Origin: Rhodoferax sp.
Lineage (GTDB): Bacteria; Pseudomonadota; Gammaproteobacteria; Burkholderiales; Burkholderiaceae_C
Reading direction: 5' to 3'
Assembly: GCF_028714215.1 (NCBI RefSeq)
Contig: NZ_JAQTMS010000007.1
Span: 62,001 to 126,000 of the forward strand
Length of the DNA stretch: 64,000 bases
Shown here: positions 1 through 7,957 of the stretch, piece after piece
How the letters are laid out: each line of letters opens with the position of its first letter
How positions within the stretch are numbered: the first letter of the stretch is position 1
Position numbers and translations under genes: made by a program
Notes under the pieces: generated by a model
The model's database searches: none
Seen by the model: only the letters and a program-made list of their open reading frames with translations
What the model was told of the DNA's origin: nothing

Positions 1-81
1 CCGGACAAAAACATTGTTGGCAAGGCTTTCTGGGTCTGGATGAACTTCAGCAACTTGAAGCGCATCGGGTCTTTCGATTGA
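1..81 (+). CDS. lepB: Signal peptidase I, C-terminal end (partial)
   Basis: The last 26 codons and stop of a gene entering from the left edge, ending in the residues FSNLKRIGSFD. This tail matches what I know of the C-terminus of betaproteobacterial signal peptidase I, the inner-membrane serine protease that removes signal peptides from exported proteins. The catalytic Ser/Lys residues lie outside the window. Position directly ahead of a DUF4845 gene and rnc is the standard lepB neighbourhood in Burkholderiales. The assignment rests on the short tail plus synteny. Confidence 0.8.
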   Translation, partial: PDKNIVGKAFWVWMNFSNLKRIGSFD

Positions 82-169
82 AGTTGCTATGCGATTGGGA
101 AACTTTGTGGGACAAATGGTGGCACCGTCGCGCGGGCAGCCACTGTCTCTCGACTGATTTGGAGAATGT

Positions 170-523
170 ATGACGATTCAGTTCAGGTCCAGGCAGCGTG
201 GCTTGTCTTTTTTGGGGCTTTTGGTGATCGGCGGTTTGCTGGCGGTGAGCGGCGTCATCATCGCGGAAATTGTGCCCACGGCGATTGAATACCAGGCGAT
301 TCTCAAAGCCGCTGACAAGGCCAAGGAAGGTACCTCGGTGGCTGAAGTGCGCAGTATTTTTGACAAGGCGGCCGCTGTCGACAACATCAAATCCATTACC
401 GGCAGAGATATCGAGGTGACCAAGGAAAACGACAAAATCGTCGTCAATTTCGCCTATCAGCGCGAAATTCACTTGGCCGGTCCCGGGTACCTGACTCTCA
501 AATACAGCGGACGCTCGAAATAG
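170..523 (+). CDS. DUF4845 family membrane-anchored protein
   Basis: A 117-residue protein with a positively charged N-terminus, one transmembrane helix at about residues 10-33 (LSFLGLLVIGGLLAVSG) and a small soluble domain predicted to lie outside the membrane. Length, topology and position between lepB and rnc fit the DUF4845 family, whose function is unknown. The start is the ATG at 170, preceded by GGAGA at 161-165. The 25-bp gap to rnc indicates one operon. Confidence 0.85.
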   Translation: MTIQFRSRQRGLSFLGLLVIGGLLAVSGVIIAEIVPTAIEYQAILKAADKAKEGTSVAEVRSIFDKAAAVDNIKSITGRDIEVTKENDKIVVNFAYQREIHLAGPGYLTLKYSGRSK

Positions 524-548
524 TGCGCCCCGGCAGAGGTATGGGCAC

Positions 549-1235
549 GTGAAGGACGGTCTGGCGGCGCTGCAAGGCCGTTTGCAGCATGAATTTTCGA
601 ATCCCGGTCTGTTGACCCGCGCGGTGACGCACCGCAGTTTCTCGCAGGATCACAACGAGCGCCTGGAGTTCCTGGGTGATTCGGTGTTGAACCTGGCGGT
701 GGCCGACTTGCTTTTTCAGCGCCTGAGCGCGCTGCCCGAGGGTGATTTGTCGCGGGTCCGTGCCAACCTTGTGAAGCAGGACACGCTGCATCTGCTGGCG
801 CTTGAGTTGGGTTTGCCCGAGGTCATTCGTCTGGGCGAAGGCGAGGCCCGCTCAGGTGGTCAAAAAAGACCTTCCATTCTGGCCGACGGCCTGGAGGCCA
901 TCATCGGCGCAGTCTATCTGGACGCCGGTTTTGCAGCAGCGCAAAACCTGGTTCATCGTCTCTTCAAAGCCGTCGAAATCAATCCGGAGATGCCGGCTAT
1001 CGGCAAGGACCCGAAGACCGAGCTGCAGGAGTGGCTGCAGGCGCGCAAAATGAGCTTGCCGCTGTACCGGGTGATTGGCACGCTGGGGGCGGCGCACAAG
1101 CAGACATTTGATGTCGAATGCGAGATTCTGGAGCTCAATTTTTCGGAGCGCGGGATTGGTGGTTCGCGCCGTGCGGGCGAGCAAGCCGCGGCAAGTGCCA
1201 TGCTGCAAACCATCAAGGCCAAAGTCAAGACATGA
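549..1235 (+). CDS. rnc: Ribonuclease III
   Basis: Double-strand-specific endoribonuclease that processes rRNA precursors and some mRNAs. The catalytic domain (about residues 5-150) shows the signature ERLEFLGDSVLNLAVAD and the second acidic site DGLEAIIGAVYLD. A double-stranded RNA-binding domain fills about residues 155-225. At 228 residues it has normal length. The start is a GTG at 549; the ATG at 541 runs into a stop after three codons. AGAGG at 535-539 is a plausible ribosome binding site. It precedes era, the usual bacterial pairing of rRNA maturation genes. Confidence 0.97.
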   Translation: MKDGLAALQGRLQHEFSNPGLLTRAVTHRSFSQDHNERLEFLGDSVLNLAVADLLFQRLSALPEGDLSRVRANLVKQDTLHLLALELGLPEVIRLGEGEARSGGQKRPSILADGLEAIIGAVYLDAGFAAAQNLVHRLFKAVEINPEMPAIGKDPKTELQEWLQARKMSLPLYRVIGTLGAAHKQTFDVECEILELNFSERGIGGSRRAGEQAAASAMLQTIKAKVKT

Positions 1236-1313
1236 GCCCCCCGTTTTTCATTTCGCACGGCGCACTGCCCTTGGGGACGCGCATTTTTCCTGGCAGCAAT
1301 CCGGCGACAAAAT

Positions 1314-2330
1314 ATGACTACTGAAAAAAAGACAACGGCTTCAGCGCAGGCGACCGGGCCGGAAGGGCAGAATGACCTGGAAAGCATGCTCAAAGACCTG
1401 CGTGGAGCGGCCCCGGCGGGGTCGCCCGTTGCCGGCCAGCGCTGTGGCCTGATCGCCATCGTCGGCAAACCCAATGTTGGCAAATCGACCTTGCTCAACG
1501 CCCTGGTGGGCCAGAAAATCAGCATCACTTCAAGCAAGGCGCAAACCACGCGGCACCGCATTACCGGTATCCACAGCCAGGGCGCCAGCCAGTTTGTGTT
1601 TGTCGACACGCCAGGATTTCAGACCCGCCACCAGAACGCACTGAACCGTTCGCTCAACAAAACGGTGCTCGGCGCGGTGGGCGATGTGGACCTGATCCTG
1701 TTTGTCGTGGAGGCCGGCATGTTCAACCAGGCCGATGCCAAGGTGCTGGACCTTTTGAGCAAGGATATTCCCACCCTGTTAGTGGCCAACAAGCTCGATC
1801 AGGTGACACGCCGGGCCGACATTGCGCCCTGGTTGCAGGAGATGCAGCAGCGCCGCGCCTTTGCCGAGTTCGTCCCGATGTCGGCCAAGAACGCCAAGGA
1901 CATTCAACGTCTGCTGGGCATTTGCGAGCGTTTCCTGCCGGAGCAGGCCTGGTGGTACGCCGAGGACGAGTTGACCGACCGCAGCGAGAAATTCCTGGCC
2001 AGCGAGACTGTGCGCGAAAAACTGTTCCGCCTGACCGGCGACGAACTGCCGTACACCTCGACCGTGGTGATCGACAAGTTCGAGGAAGAGCCAGGTCGTG
2101 GCAAGCAAAAACGGCTGCTCAAGATCGCCGCCACCATCGTGGTCGAGCGCGACACCCACAAAGCCATGGTGATTGGCGACAAGGGCGAGCGCATCAAGCG
2201 CATTGGCACTGAAACCCGGGTCGAGCTGGAAAGACTGCTGGACGCCAAGGTCTTCATCGAGTTGTGGGTCAAGGTACGCTCCGGTTGGGCCGACGACGAA
2301 GCGCGGGTACGCAGCTTTGGTTACCAGTAA
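1314..2330 (+). CDS. era: GTPase Era
   Basis: Essential Ras-like GTPase that binds 16S rRNA during 30S assembly. It shows G1 GKPNVGKST at about residues 52-60, G3 DTPGF, G4 NKLD and a C-terminal KH RNA-binding domain (about residues 255-335, with the segment [13 protein letters not shown]). At 338 residues it is about 35 longer than the usual Era because of a charged N-terminal extension ahead of the GTPase domain. I kept the ATG at 1314 as the first in-frame start, though the ribosome binding site is weak and an internal start is possible. Its 3' end overlaps the proposed recO start. Confidence 0.97.
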   Translation: MTTEKKTTASAQATGPEGQNDLESMLKDLRGAAPAGSPVAGQRCGLIAIVGKPNVGKSTLLNALVGQKISITSSKAQTTRHRITGIHSQGASQFVFVDTPGFQTRHQNALNRSLNKTVLGAVGDVDLILFVVEAGMFNQADAKVLDLLSKDIPTLLVANKLDQVTRRADIAPWLQEMQQRRAFAEFVPMSAKNAKDIQRLLGICERFLPEQAWWYAEDELTDRSEKFLASETVREKLFRLTGDELPYTSTVVIDKFEEEPGRGKQKRLLKIAATIVVERDTHKAMVIGDKGERIKRIGTETRVELERLLDAKVFIELWVKVRSGWADDEARVRSFGYQ

Positions 2331-3069
2331 GCGCATCTCTGACGAACCCTCCTACGTCCTGCACCGCTACGACTGGAGCGAGTCGAGCCTGATCCTGGAA
2401 GTGTTCACGCGCCACCACGGCCGCATTGCGTTGGTGGCCAAGGGCGCCAAGCGGCCCAGTTCCAGTTTTCGCCCGATTCTGCTGCCGCTGCAGCCGCTGC
2501 ACCTGTCTTTCGGCGGTGATGCCGAGATTCGCACCCTCAAAGGCGCGGAGTGGCAGGGCGGTCATGTGATGCCCTGCGGCGAGGCGCTGATGTCGGGCTA
2601 CTATCTGAACGAGCTGTTGCTGACCCTGCTGGCGCGCGACGATCCGCACCCGCGGCTGTTCGATGTGTATGCCATTGTGGTGCAGGTGATTGCCTCCGAG
2701 CATGGCGAGGCTCTCCAGTCCGCGCTGCGCGCCTTTGAACTGCTGCTGCTGCGCGAGATTGGCTTGCTGCCCCTGCTGGACGCCCAGACCATGACCTTGC
2801 TGGGGCTGGACCAGCAGGCGCGCTACAGCCTGGTGCCCGAGGGTGGCTTGCGCCAGACCAATGCGGCGGACCGCGCCAGCCTCAGCGGCGCCCAGTGGGT
2901 GGCGCTGCAACAGTCGCTGCTCAACACAGCGCCCTTCACCGCCACCTTGCGCGCCTGCTCGGAGGTGATGGCCGAACTCAAGCCGCAATTGCGCACGCTG
3001 CTGAATTACCATTGCGGGGTGACAAACTTGCGCACCCGGCAAATGATGATTGACCTGCAATCCTTATGA
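2317..3069 (+). CDS. recO: DNA repair protein RecO
   Basis: RecO works with RecF and RecR to load RecA on single-stranded DNA in gap repair. The N-terminal OB-fold segment ([20 protein letters not shown], then [14 protein letters not shown]) is characteristic. The open frame extends upstream to an ATG inside era, but that stretch does not look like RecO. The TTG at 2317 gives 250 residues, the normal length, and overlaps the end of era by 14 bp. Its stop overlaps the pdxJ start (ATGA at 3066), so translational coupling along the operon is likely. The exact start is inferred. Confidence 0.93.
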   Translation: MVTSKRISDEPSYVLHRYDWSESSLILEVFTRHHGRIALVAKGAKRPSSSFRPILLPLQPLHLSFGGDAEIRTLKGAEWQGGHVMPCGEALMSGYYLNELLLTLLARDDPHPRLFDVYAIVVQVIASEHGEALQSALRAFELLLLREIGLLPLLDAQTMTLLGLDQQARYSLVPEGGLRQTNAADRASLSGAQWVALQQSLLNTAPFTATLRACSEVMAELKPQLRTLLNYHCGVTNLRTRQMMIDLQSL

Positions 3070-3836
3070 ATACAACCGCTCTCTCTGTGAACCTGAATAA
3101 AGTGGCGCTGGTGCGCAATACGCGCCATCTGGGTATTCCCAGCGTCACCCGTGCCGCCACTTTGTGCCTGCAAGCCGGAGCCCACGGCATCACGGTGCAC
3201 CCGCGCCCGGACGAGCGCCATATCCGCGCCGGCGACGTGCGCGAGCTGGCCGCACTGCTGCAAGCCTGGCCGGAGCGCGAGTTCAATGTCGAGGGCAACC
3301 CCCTGCACAATCTGATGGACTGCGTGCGCGACCTGCGCTCACGCAAGCTGCCGGTGCACCAGGTCACTTTTGTGCCCGACAGCGAGGGCCAGTTCACCAG
3401 CGACCACGGCTGGAATTTTCCGGCCGATGCCGACCGTCTGCGTCCGCTGATTGTGCGGGCCAAGGAACTGGGCCTGCGCGTCAGCCTGTTCATGGACGCC
3501 GACCCGGCGGCCATGGCGGCGGCCAAAGCGGTCGGTGCCGACCGCGTCGAGCTCTACACCGAACCCTATGCCGCCGCCTGGGGCGGCGCCCAGCAGCAGA
3601 CCCAATTGGCACGCTTTGCCGCCGCCGCGCAAGCCGCGCTGGACGCCGGTCTGGGTGTCAATGCCGGTCACGATCTGAACCGCGACAACCTGGCCCAGTT
3701 CATCCGACAGGTACCGGGTGTCGCCGAGGTCTCCATCGGCCACGCCCTGATCGCCGACGCGCTGGAACTGGGCTACTGCGCCACCGTACAGGATTACCTG
3801 CGCTGCATTCATGAAGGGCGGTCGTGCCGTTCCTGA
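3066..3836 (+). CDS. pdxJ: Pyridoxine 5'-phosphate synthase
   Basis: Condenses 1-deoxyxylulose 5-phosphate with 3-amino-2-oxopropyl phosphate to form pyridoxine 5'-phosphate, the last step of the DXP-dependent vitamin B6 pathway. The N-terminus [14 protein letters not shown], the segment [12 protein letters not shown], the GHDLN segment and the C-terminal [16 protein letters not shown] match the TIM-barrel family. Length is 256 residues. ATGA overlap with recO upstream and acpS close downstream keep the order recO-pdxJ-acpS common in proteobacteria. Confidence 0.97.
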   Translation: MNTTALSVNLNKVALVRNTRHLGIPSVTRAATLCLQAGAHGITVHPRPDERHIRAGDVRELAALLQAWPEREFNVEGNPLHNLMDCVRDLRSRKLPVHQVTFVPDSEGQFTSDHGWNFPADADRLRPLIVRAKELGLRVSLFMDADPAAMAAAKAVGADRVELYTEPYAAAWGGAQQQTQLARFAAAAQAALDAGLGVNAGHDLNRDNLAQFIRQVPGVAEVSIGHALIADALELGYCATVQDYLRCIHEGRSCRS

Positions 3837-3858
3837 ACCGGGGCCGTCAGGGCATTGC

Positions 3859-4293
3859 ATGATTTACGGCATCGGTACCGACATCTGCGACGTGCGCCGC
3901 ATTCGTGCCAGTCTGGCGCGACACGGCGAGCGCTTCGCGGCGAAGATCCTGAGCGAGGCCGAGTTCGCCACCTGGAGCGCCCGCAGCGCGCGTTGGCCCG
4001 AGCGTGGCGTGCGCTACCTGGCGACCCGCTTCAGCGCCAAGGAAGCCTTCAGCAAGGCCATTGGCCTTGGCATGCGCCAACCCATGAGTTGGCGCCTGTG
4101 CGAGATCGGCAAGCTGGCCAGCGGCAAACCGGTCGTCGTGCTGCATGGCGCGCTCAAAGAATGGTTTGAATCCCGTGGCCTGACCGCGCTGGTCAGCGTG
4201 ACCGACGAAACCGATTACGCCGCCAGTTTCTGCGTGGTAGAAACCACGGGCAGTGGCTCCAGCGTTCATCAAAGCAGCGCAGCAAATTTTTGA
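3859..4293 (+). CDS. acpS: Holo-[acyl-carrier-protein] synthase
   Basis: Transfers 4'-phosphopantetheine from CoA to apo-ACP for fatty acid synthesis. The N-terminus [14 protein letters not shown] carries the metal-binding Asp, and [13 protein letters not shown] is the second signature with the conserved Glu and Lys. The reading frame opens at 3811, but the ATG at 3859 places the family's N-terminal beta strand at the start and gives 144 residues. It follows pdxJ by 22 bp and ends 32 bp before the nagZ start. Confidence 0.96.
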   Translation: MIYGIGTDICDVRRIRASLARHGERFAAKILSEAEFATWSARSARWPERGVRYLATRFSAKEAFSKAIGLGMRQPMSWRLCEIGKLASGKPVVVLHGALKEWFESRGLTALVSVTDETDYAASFCVVETTGSGSSVHQSSAANF

Positions 4294-4325
4294 CAACATC
4301 CCATTGCGTTCCTATCGAGACCCCC

Positions 4326-5420
4326 ATGACACAACATGCGCCCCTGATCATCGACATCGCCGCCCTCGGTCTGAGCAAAATCGACCGCCAGCGCCTCAAG
4401 CACCCCCTGGTGGGCGGCGTCATCCTGTTTGCCCGCAACTGGCAGGATCGCGCGCAACTGACGCAACTCTGCCGCGACATCAAGAAGCTGCGGCACGACC
4501 TGCTGATTTGCGTTGACCACGAAGGCGGCCGGGTACAGCGCTTCAAGACCGACGGCTTCACCCATCTGCCGCCGATGCGGGCCTTGGGTGAGCGCTGGCT
4601 GCACGATGGCAAAGGCGCTGCCGGCAGTGCCGCGCTGGAGGCCTGCAACATGGCCACCGCCTGCGGCTTCGTGCTGGGGTCCGAGCTGCGGGCTTGTGGT
4701 GTCGATTTGAGCTTCACGCCGGTGCTCGATCTTGATTTTGGTGCCAGCGGCGTCATCGGAGACCGTTCCTTTGGCCGCGACCCGCGTGTCGTCAGCCTGC
4801 TGGCTAAGAGCCTGATGCACGGTCTGCTGCAAAGCGGCATGGCCAATTGCGGCAAACACTTTCCGGGGCACGGCTTCGTCAAAGCCGATTCGCACACCGA
4901 TATTCCGGTCGACCGGCGCAGCCTGAAAGCGATTCTGGCCGATGATGCCGCGCCCTATGGCTGGCTCAACACCAGCCTGTCCAGCGTCATGCCGGCGCAC
5001 GTGATCTACCCCAAGGTTGACACTCGGCCGGCCGGTTTTTCGTCGCGCTGGCTGAACGACATCCTGCGCGGCCAGCTGGGCTTTGGTGGAGCCATTTTCA
5101 GCGACGACCTGTCGATGGCCGGCGCGCGTTCGATTGATGGACAACAACTCAGCTACACGCAGGCGGCGGTCATGGCGTTGAGCGCCGGCTGCGACATGGT
5201 GTTGCTGTGCAACCAGACGCTGGCCAGCAGCGCGGGCGGCGGCCATGCCGTGGACGCGCTGATCGACGGGCTGACCGAGGCCCAGCTCAAAGGCCAGTGG
5301 CAGCCCCAGGAGGGCAGCGAGGAGCGCCGTCGCGCGCTGCTGCCGCGCATTCAAACCCCGCACTGGGATGCCTTGATGGTGCAGCCGGACTACATGCACG
5401 CGCTCGATCTGGTGCCCTGA
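4326..5420 (+). CDS. nagZ: Beta-N-acetylhexosaminidase NagZ (GH3)
   Basis: Cytoplasmic glycoside hydrolase family 3 enzyme that removes GlcNAc from anhydromuropeptides in cell-wall recycling; its products influence AmpC induction in species that have it. Visible motifs are the catalytic-loop KHFPGHGFVKADSHTDIP and the nucleophile region GAIFSDDLSMAGA. The open frame begins at 4290, but the ATG at 4326 gives the usual N-terminus (APLIIDIAALGLSKIDRQRL) and 364 residues. Confidence 0.95.
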   Translation: MTQHAPLIIDIAALGLSKIDRQRLKHPLVGGVILFARNWQDRAQLTQLCRDIKKLRHDLLICVDHEGGRVQRFKTDGFTHLPPMRALGERWLHDGKGAAGSAALEACNMATACGFVLGSELRACGVDLSFTPVLDLDFGASGVIGDRSFGRDPRVVSLLAKSLMHGLLQSGMANCGKHFPGHGFVKADSHTDIPVDRRSLKAILADDAAPYGWLNTSLSSVMPAHVIYPKVDTRPAGFSSRWLNDILRGQLGFGGAIFSDDLSMAGARSIDGQQLSYTQAAVMALSAGCDMVLLCNQTLASSAGGGHAVDALIDGLTEAQLKGQWQPQEGSEERRRALLPRIQTPHWDALMVQPDYMHALDLVP

Positions 5421-5445
5421 TCCGACACTGGGTGCCGTCAGCTGT

Positions 5446-5808
5446 ATGAAATACAGACCTGCAAGTAGTGGCCTGGTTTACTCCACCGAGAGTGGGCGCA
5501 TGTGTCCGCGCTGCCGCCAGCCGGTGGCCGGTTGCCGTTGCAGCGCTACGCCGGCCGGTCCACCATCGGACGGTGTGGTGCGGGTATCGATCGAGACCAA
5601 GGGCCGCGCCGGCGAGGGTGTGACCCTGGTGCGGGGCGTCGCGCTGGAGGCGCAGGCCCTGGCGGCTCTGGGCAAGCAACTCAAGGCCGCCTGCGGTGCC
5701 GGCGGCACGGTGAAAGACGGCGTGATTGAAGTCCAGGGCGATCACCGCGACCGCGTTATCGAGGTGCTGAAAATACAGGGCTTCGTCGTCAAGCGGGCCG
5801 GTGGCTGA
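5446..5808 (+). CDS. yciH: SUI1/eIF1-like translation factor YciH
   Basis: A 120-residue protein with an N-terminal zinc-finger-like CPRCRQPVAGCRC and the SUI1 fold in about residues 45-115 (GVTLVRGVALEAQ, GAGGTVKDGVIEVQGDHRD). These are the marks of the bacterial YciH family, which resembles eukaryotic eIF1 and affects start-codon fidelity in vitro. It follows nagZ by 25 bp and is probably cotranscribed. The physiological role in bacteria is poorly defined. Confidence 0.92.
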   Translation: MKYRPASSGLVYSTESGRMCPRCRQPVAGCRCSATPAGPPSDGVVRVSIETKGRAGEGVTLVRGVALEAQALAALGKQLKAACGAGGTVKDGVIEVQGDHRDRVIEVLKIQGFVVKRAGG

Positions 5809-5913
5809 GCGGCGACAGCACGACGACCCCGGCGCCAGGGCAGCCGCCGCAATCTGTATCGGCCTGGCCAGAGGAGTCTTGCCTTTGGCCGCGTCCATCG
5901 TCAAAATGCCGAC

Positions 5914-6423
5914 ATGAACCGCCGCCTCCGTAGCCGACTCGCCATTCTTGCGCTATTGACGCTGCTCGCGCTGGCCGGATGCACGACGGCACCCTCGATG
6001 CGCGGCGGTCCGGCGTCGATCGATGCGGCCATCACTCCGTCGCGACTCTCGCCCGAACAGGCGATGGACATCACCATGTATGCCGTGGGTCTTGTCGGTA
6101 CCCCCTATCGATATGGGGGCAACACACCCGACTCGGGGTTTGACTGCAGCGGTTTGATTGGCTACGTCTACCAGTCGCGGGCCGGGTTGGCGCCACCTCG
6201 TACCGTCTCGCGAATGCATGCTTGGGGCCTGCCTGTCAGTACTGAAAACGTGCGCTCGGGCGACCTGGTTCTGTTTGCCCAACAAAATGAAGTGACCCAT
6301 GCCGGCATTTATGTTGGCAGCGGCCGTTTCGTTCATGCCCCCTCAACGGGCGGCGAAGTTCGGCTCGACCAATTGAACTCAAAATACTGGGCCAGTCAGC
6401 AAGTGGCTTTCCGGCGACCTTGA
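5914..6423 (+). CDS. NlpC/P60 family lipoprotein (C40 peptidase)
   Basis: Predicted outer-membrane-associated peptidoglycan endopeptidase. A signal peptide with lipobox LAGC puts the lipidated Cys at about residue 23. The C40 domain (about residues 50-168) has the nucleophile in FDCSGLIGYVY, the catalytic His in THAGIYVG and a final polar His in RFVHAP. Length of 169 residues fits NlpC/MepS-like hydrolases that cut D-Glu-diaminopimelate or crosslink bonds. Substrate specificity cannot be read from the sequence. Confidence 0.93.
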   Translation: MNRRLRSRLAILALLTLLALAGCTTAPSMRGGPASIDAAITPSRLSPEQAMDITMYAVGLVGTPYRYGGNTPDSGFDCSGLIGYVYQSRAGLAPPRTVSRMHAWGLPVSTENVRSGDLVLFAQQNEVTHAGIYVGSGRFVHAPSTGGEVRLDQLNSKYWASQQVAFRRP

Positions 6424-6514
6424 TGCCGTGATCAGCACGCCTGCTCGTAGCTTGGGCGGTCGTGATGCGGCGCTATCGGCCGGTCGAGGAACAAGGCCGT
6501 TCAACAGGCAATTG

Positions 6515-7585
6515 TCAGAGCATTTGATAGCGGGCCACGCCAGCCGCGTCAAGCTCGCACCGCACCTCGCCACGATGCAGCAGATAGTTCAGGCAGGCCA
6601 GACTCTCACCGGTGGCCAGGTTCAGCAGGCCGTCGTCGGTCGGGTCGATACTGCGGCCAAACAGGGCCGCAAACACGTCGACGGCGCGCCTGGGTTCTCT
6701 CAGCGTCTTGCGCAAGCGCTCCAGTGTGCGCTCCTGCGACGTGGCCAGATAGTCCAGCCGGGCGTGCAAGCCGCGAAAGCAGTCGTTGTGCGATGGCAAG
6801 ACCAGCACATCATCAGGCACCTCACGTTTGAGCTTGGCCAGGGACGCCAGCCATTGCTGCATCGGGTCGGCGTCGGGCTCGGTCGGGTGGACCGACACGT
6901 TGGAAGAGATACGCGGTAAAACCTGGTCGCCCGAAATAAGCAACTTCAGGTCGGCGCAATACAGGCAGGCGTGCTCCGGCGAATGGCCAGTGCCGACAAT
7001 GACGCGCCAGCTATGGGCGCCAATCCTGATTTCTTCGCCATCCTTGATGCGGCGATAGCTTTCCGGCAAGGCGTGAATATATTTGCCAAAGTTGCCGAAG
7101 CGGGTCTGGTATTTTTCGATGGCCTCATTGCTCCAACCGGCCTTGCGGTAGAACATGACGCCATCCTCTGGCGCCGGGCGGCCGGTGTCGGCCGTCAGCA
7201 CGCGGCAGTTCAGGTATTCCAGTTGCGTCATCCACAGACGGCAATTGAATTTGCGCGTCAACCAGCCCGCCATGCCGATATGGTCCGGGTGCATGTGGGT
7301 AGCCAGGATTCTGGTCAGCGGACGTTGCTCTGTCGTGCTGGAAAATATCTGGCGCCATGCCGCCAGGGTTTCGTCGGTTCTGATGCCGGTGTCCACCACG
7401 GCCCAGCCGTCGTCATCTTCAAGACCCCAGACATTGATGTGATTGAGCACAAAGGGAAGGGGCATGCGCATCCAGACCACACCGGGCGCGATCTCGATCA
7501 CCTGGCCCATTCCGGGCGGCGCCTCGAACGGATAGATGAGTGCTGGTTTTTCCAGCCGCTCTCTTGGAAGCGGTGTTTCGGTCAT
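6515..7585 (-). CDS. Metallo-beta-lactamase fold hydrolase
   Basis: A 356-residue protein with the zinc-binding motif THMHPDHIG, a second His in VGTGHSPEHA, the Asp in ISGDQVLP and a late His in LPSHND, in the order expected of the MBL fold. The frame continues upstream to 7681, but the ATG at 7585 begins a normal N-terminus. Related proteobacterial proteins are annotated as glyoxalase-II-like or acyl-CoA thioester hydrolases. Substrate is not determinable. It is transcribed towards the NlpC gene and stands alone. Confidence 0.9.
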   Translation of the reverse strand: MTETPLPRERLEKPALIYPFEAPPGMGQVIEIAPGVVWMRMPLPFVLNHINVWGLEDDDGWAVVDTGIRTDETLAAWRQIFSSTTEQRPLTRILATHMHPDHIGMAGWLTRKFNCRLWMTQLEYLNCRVLTADTGRPAPEDGVMFYRKAGWSNEAIEKYQTRFGNFGKYIHALPESYRRIKDGEEIRIGAHSWRVIVGTGHSPEHACLYCADLKLLISGDQVLPRISSNVSVHPTEPDADPMQQWLASLAKLKREVPDDVLVLPSHNDCFRGLHARLDYLATSQERTLERLRKTLREPRRAVDVFAALFGRSIDPTDDGLLNLATGESLACLNYLLHRGEVRCELDAAGVARYQML

Positions 7586-7715
7586 GTTGGGCGGCCTTCG
7601 CAGGAATCGGTCAGGAACATGATAGTGCTTCCCCGGACCGGTAGTGGATGGCGCATCGAACGGGACGGTCGCTGCCGGCAACGGGCCGTGGCCGGCCTGG
7701 CACGGGGCTGGGCCG

Positions 7716-7746
7716 AAAAAAAAGAACCCTTCGCGGGGAAGGGCTC
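7716..7746 (-). terminator. Rho-independent terminator of tRNA-Ser
   Basis: On the minus strand an 8-bp stem (GAGCCCTT paired with AAGGGTTC, one G-U pair) closes a 7-nt loop and is followed by eight T residues (A run at 7716-7723 on plus). It lies 9 bp beyond the tRNA 3' end, the right place and direction to end that transcript. Confidence 0.8.
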
Positions 7747-7754
7747 AGACTGGT

Positions 7755-7844
7755 TGGCGGAGAGACAGGGATTCGAACCCTGGATACGTTTGACCGTATA
7801 CTGGATTTCGAGTCCAGCGCATTCGACCACTCTGCCATCTCTCC
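7755..7844 (-). tRNA. serU: tRNA-Ser(CGA)
   Basis: A 90-nt gene that includes an encoded CCA end. The acceptor stem GGAGAGA pairs with TCTCTCC. The anticodon stem CTGGA/TCCAG encloses the loop CTCGAAA, giving anticodon CGA (reads UCG). A long variable arm typical of class II tRNA-Ser follows, then the T arm GGGTTCGAATCCC. The gene symbol follows E. coli usage for the CGA isoacceptor. Confidence 0.97.
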
Positions 7845-7861
7845 GGTGTCAAACAGGTGAA

Positions 7862-7867
7862 ATTATA
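7862..7867 (-). promoter_or_regulatory. Probable -10 box of tRNA-Ser
   Basis: A perfect TATAAT on the minus strand lies 17 bp upstream of the mature tRNA 5' end. The hexamer 17 bp further upstream (CCCGAC) does not resemble a sigma70 -35 box, so only the -10 element is supported. Confidence 0.6.
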
Positions 7868-7957
7868 CCAGCCGACCGACCCGCGTCGGGCCGCCTGATG
7901 TCGTGCGACACGGTCTGAAGGCACTGTAAATAAACTCGTATAGGGGGAGAACAAGCG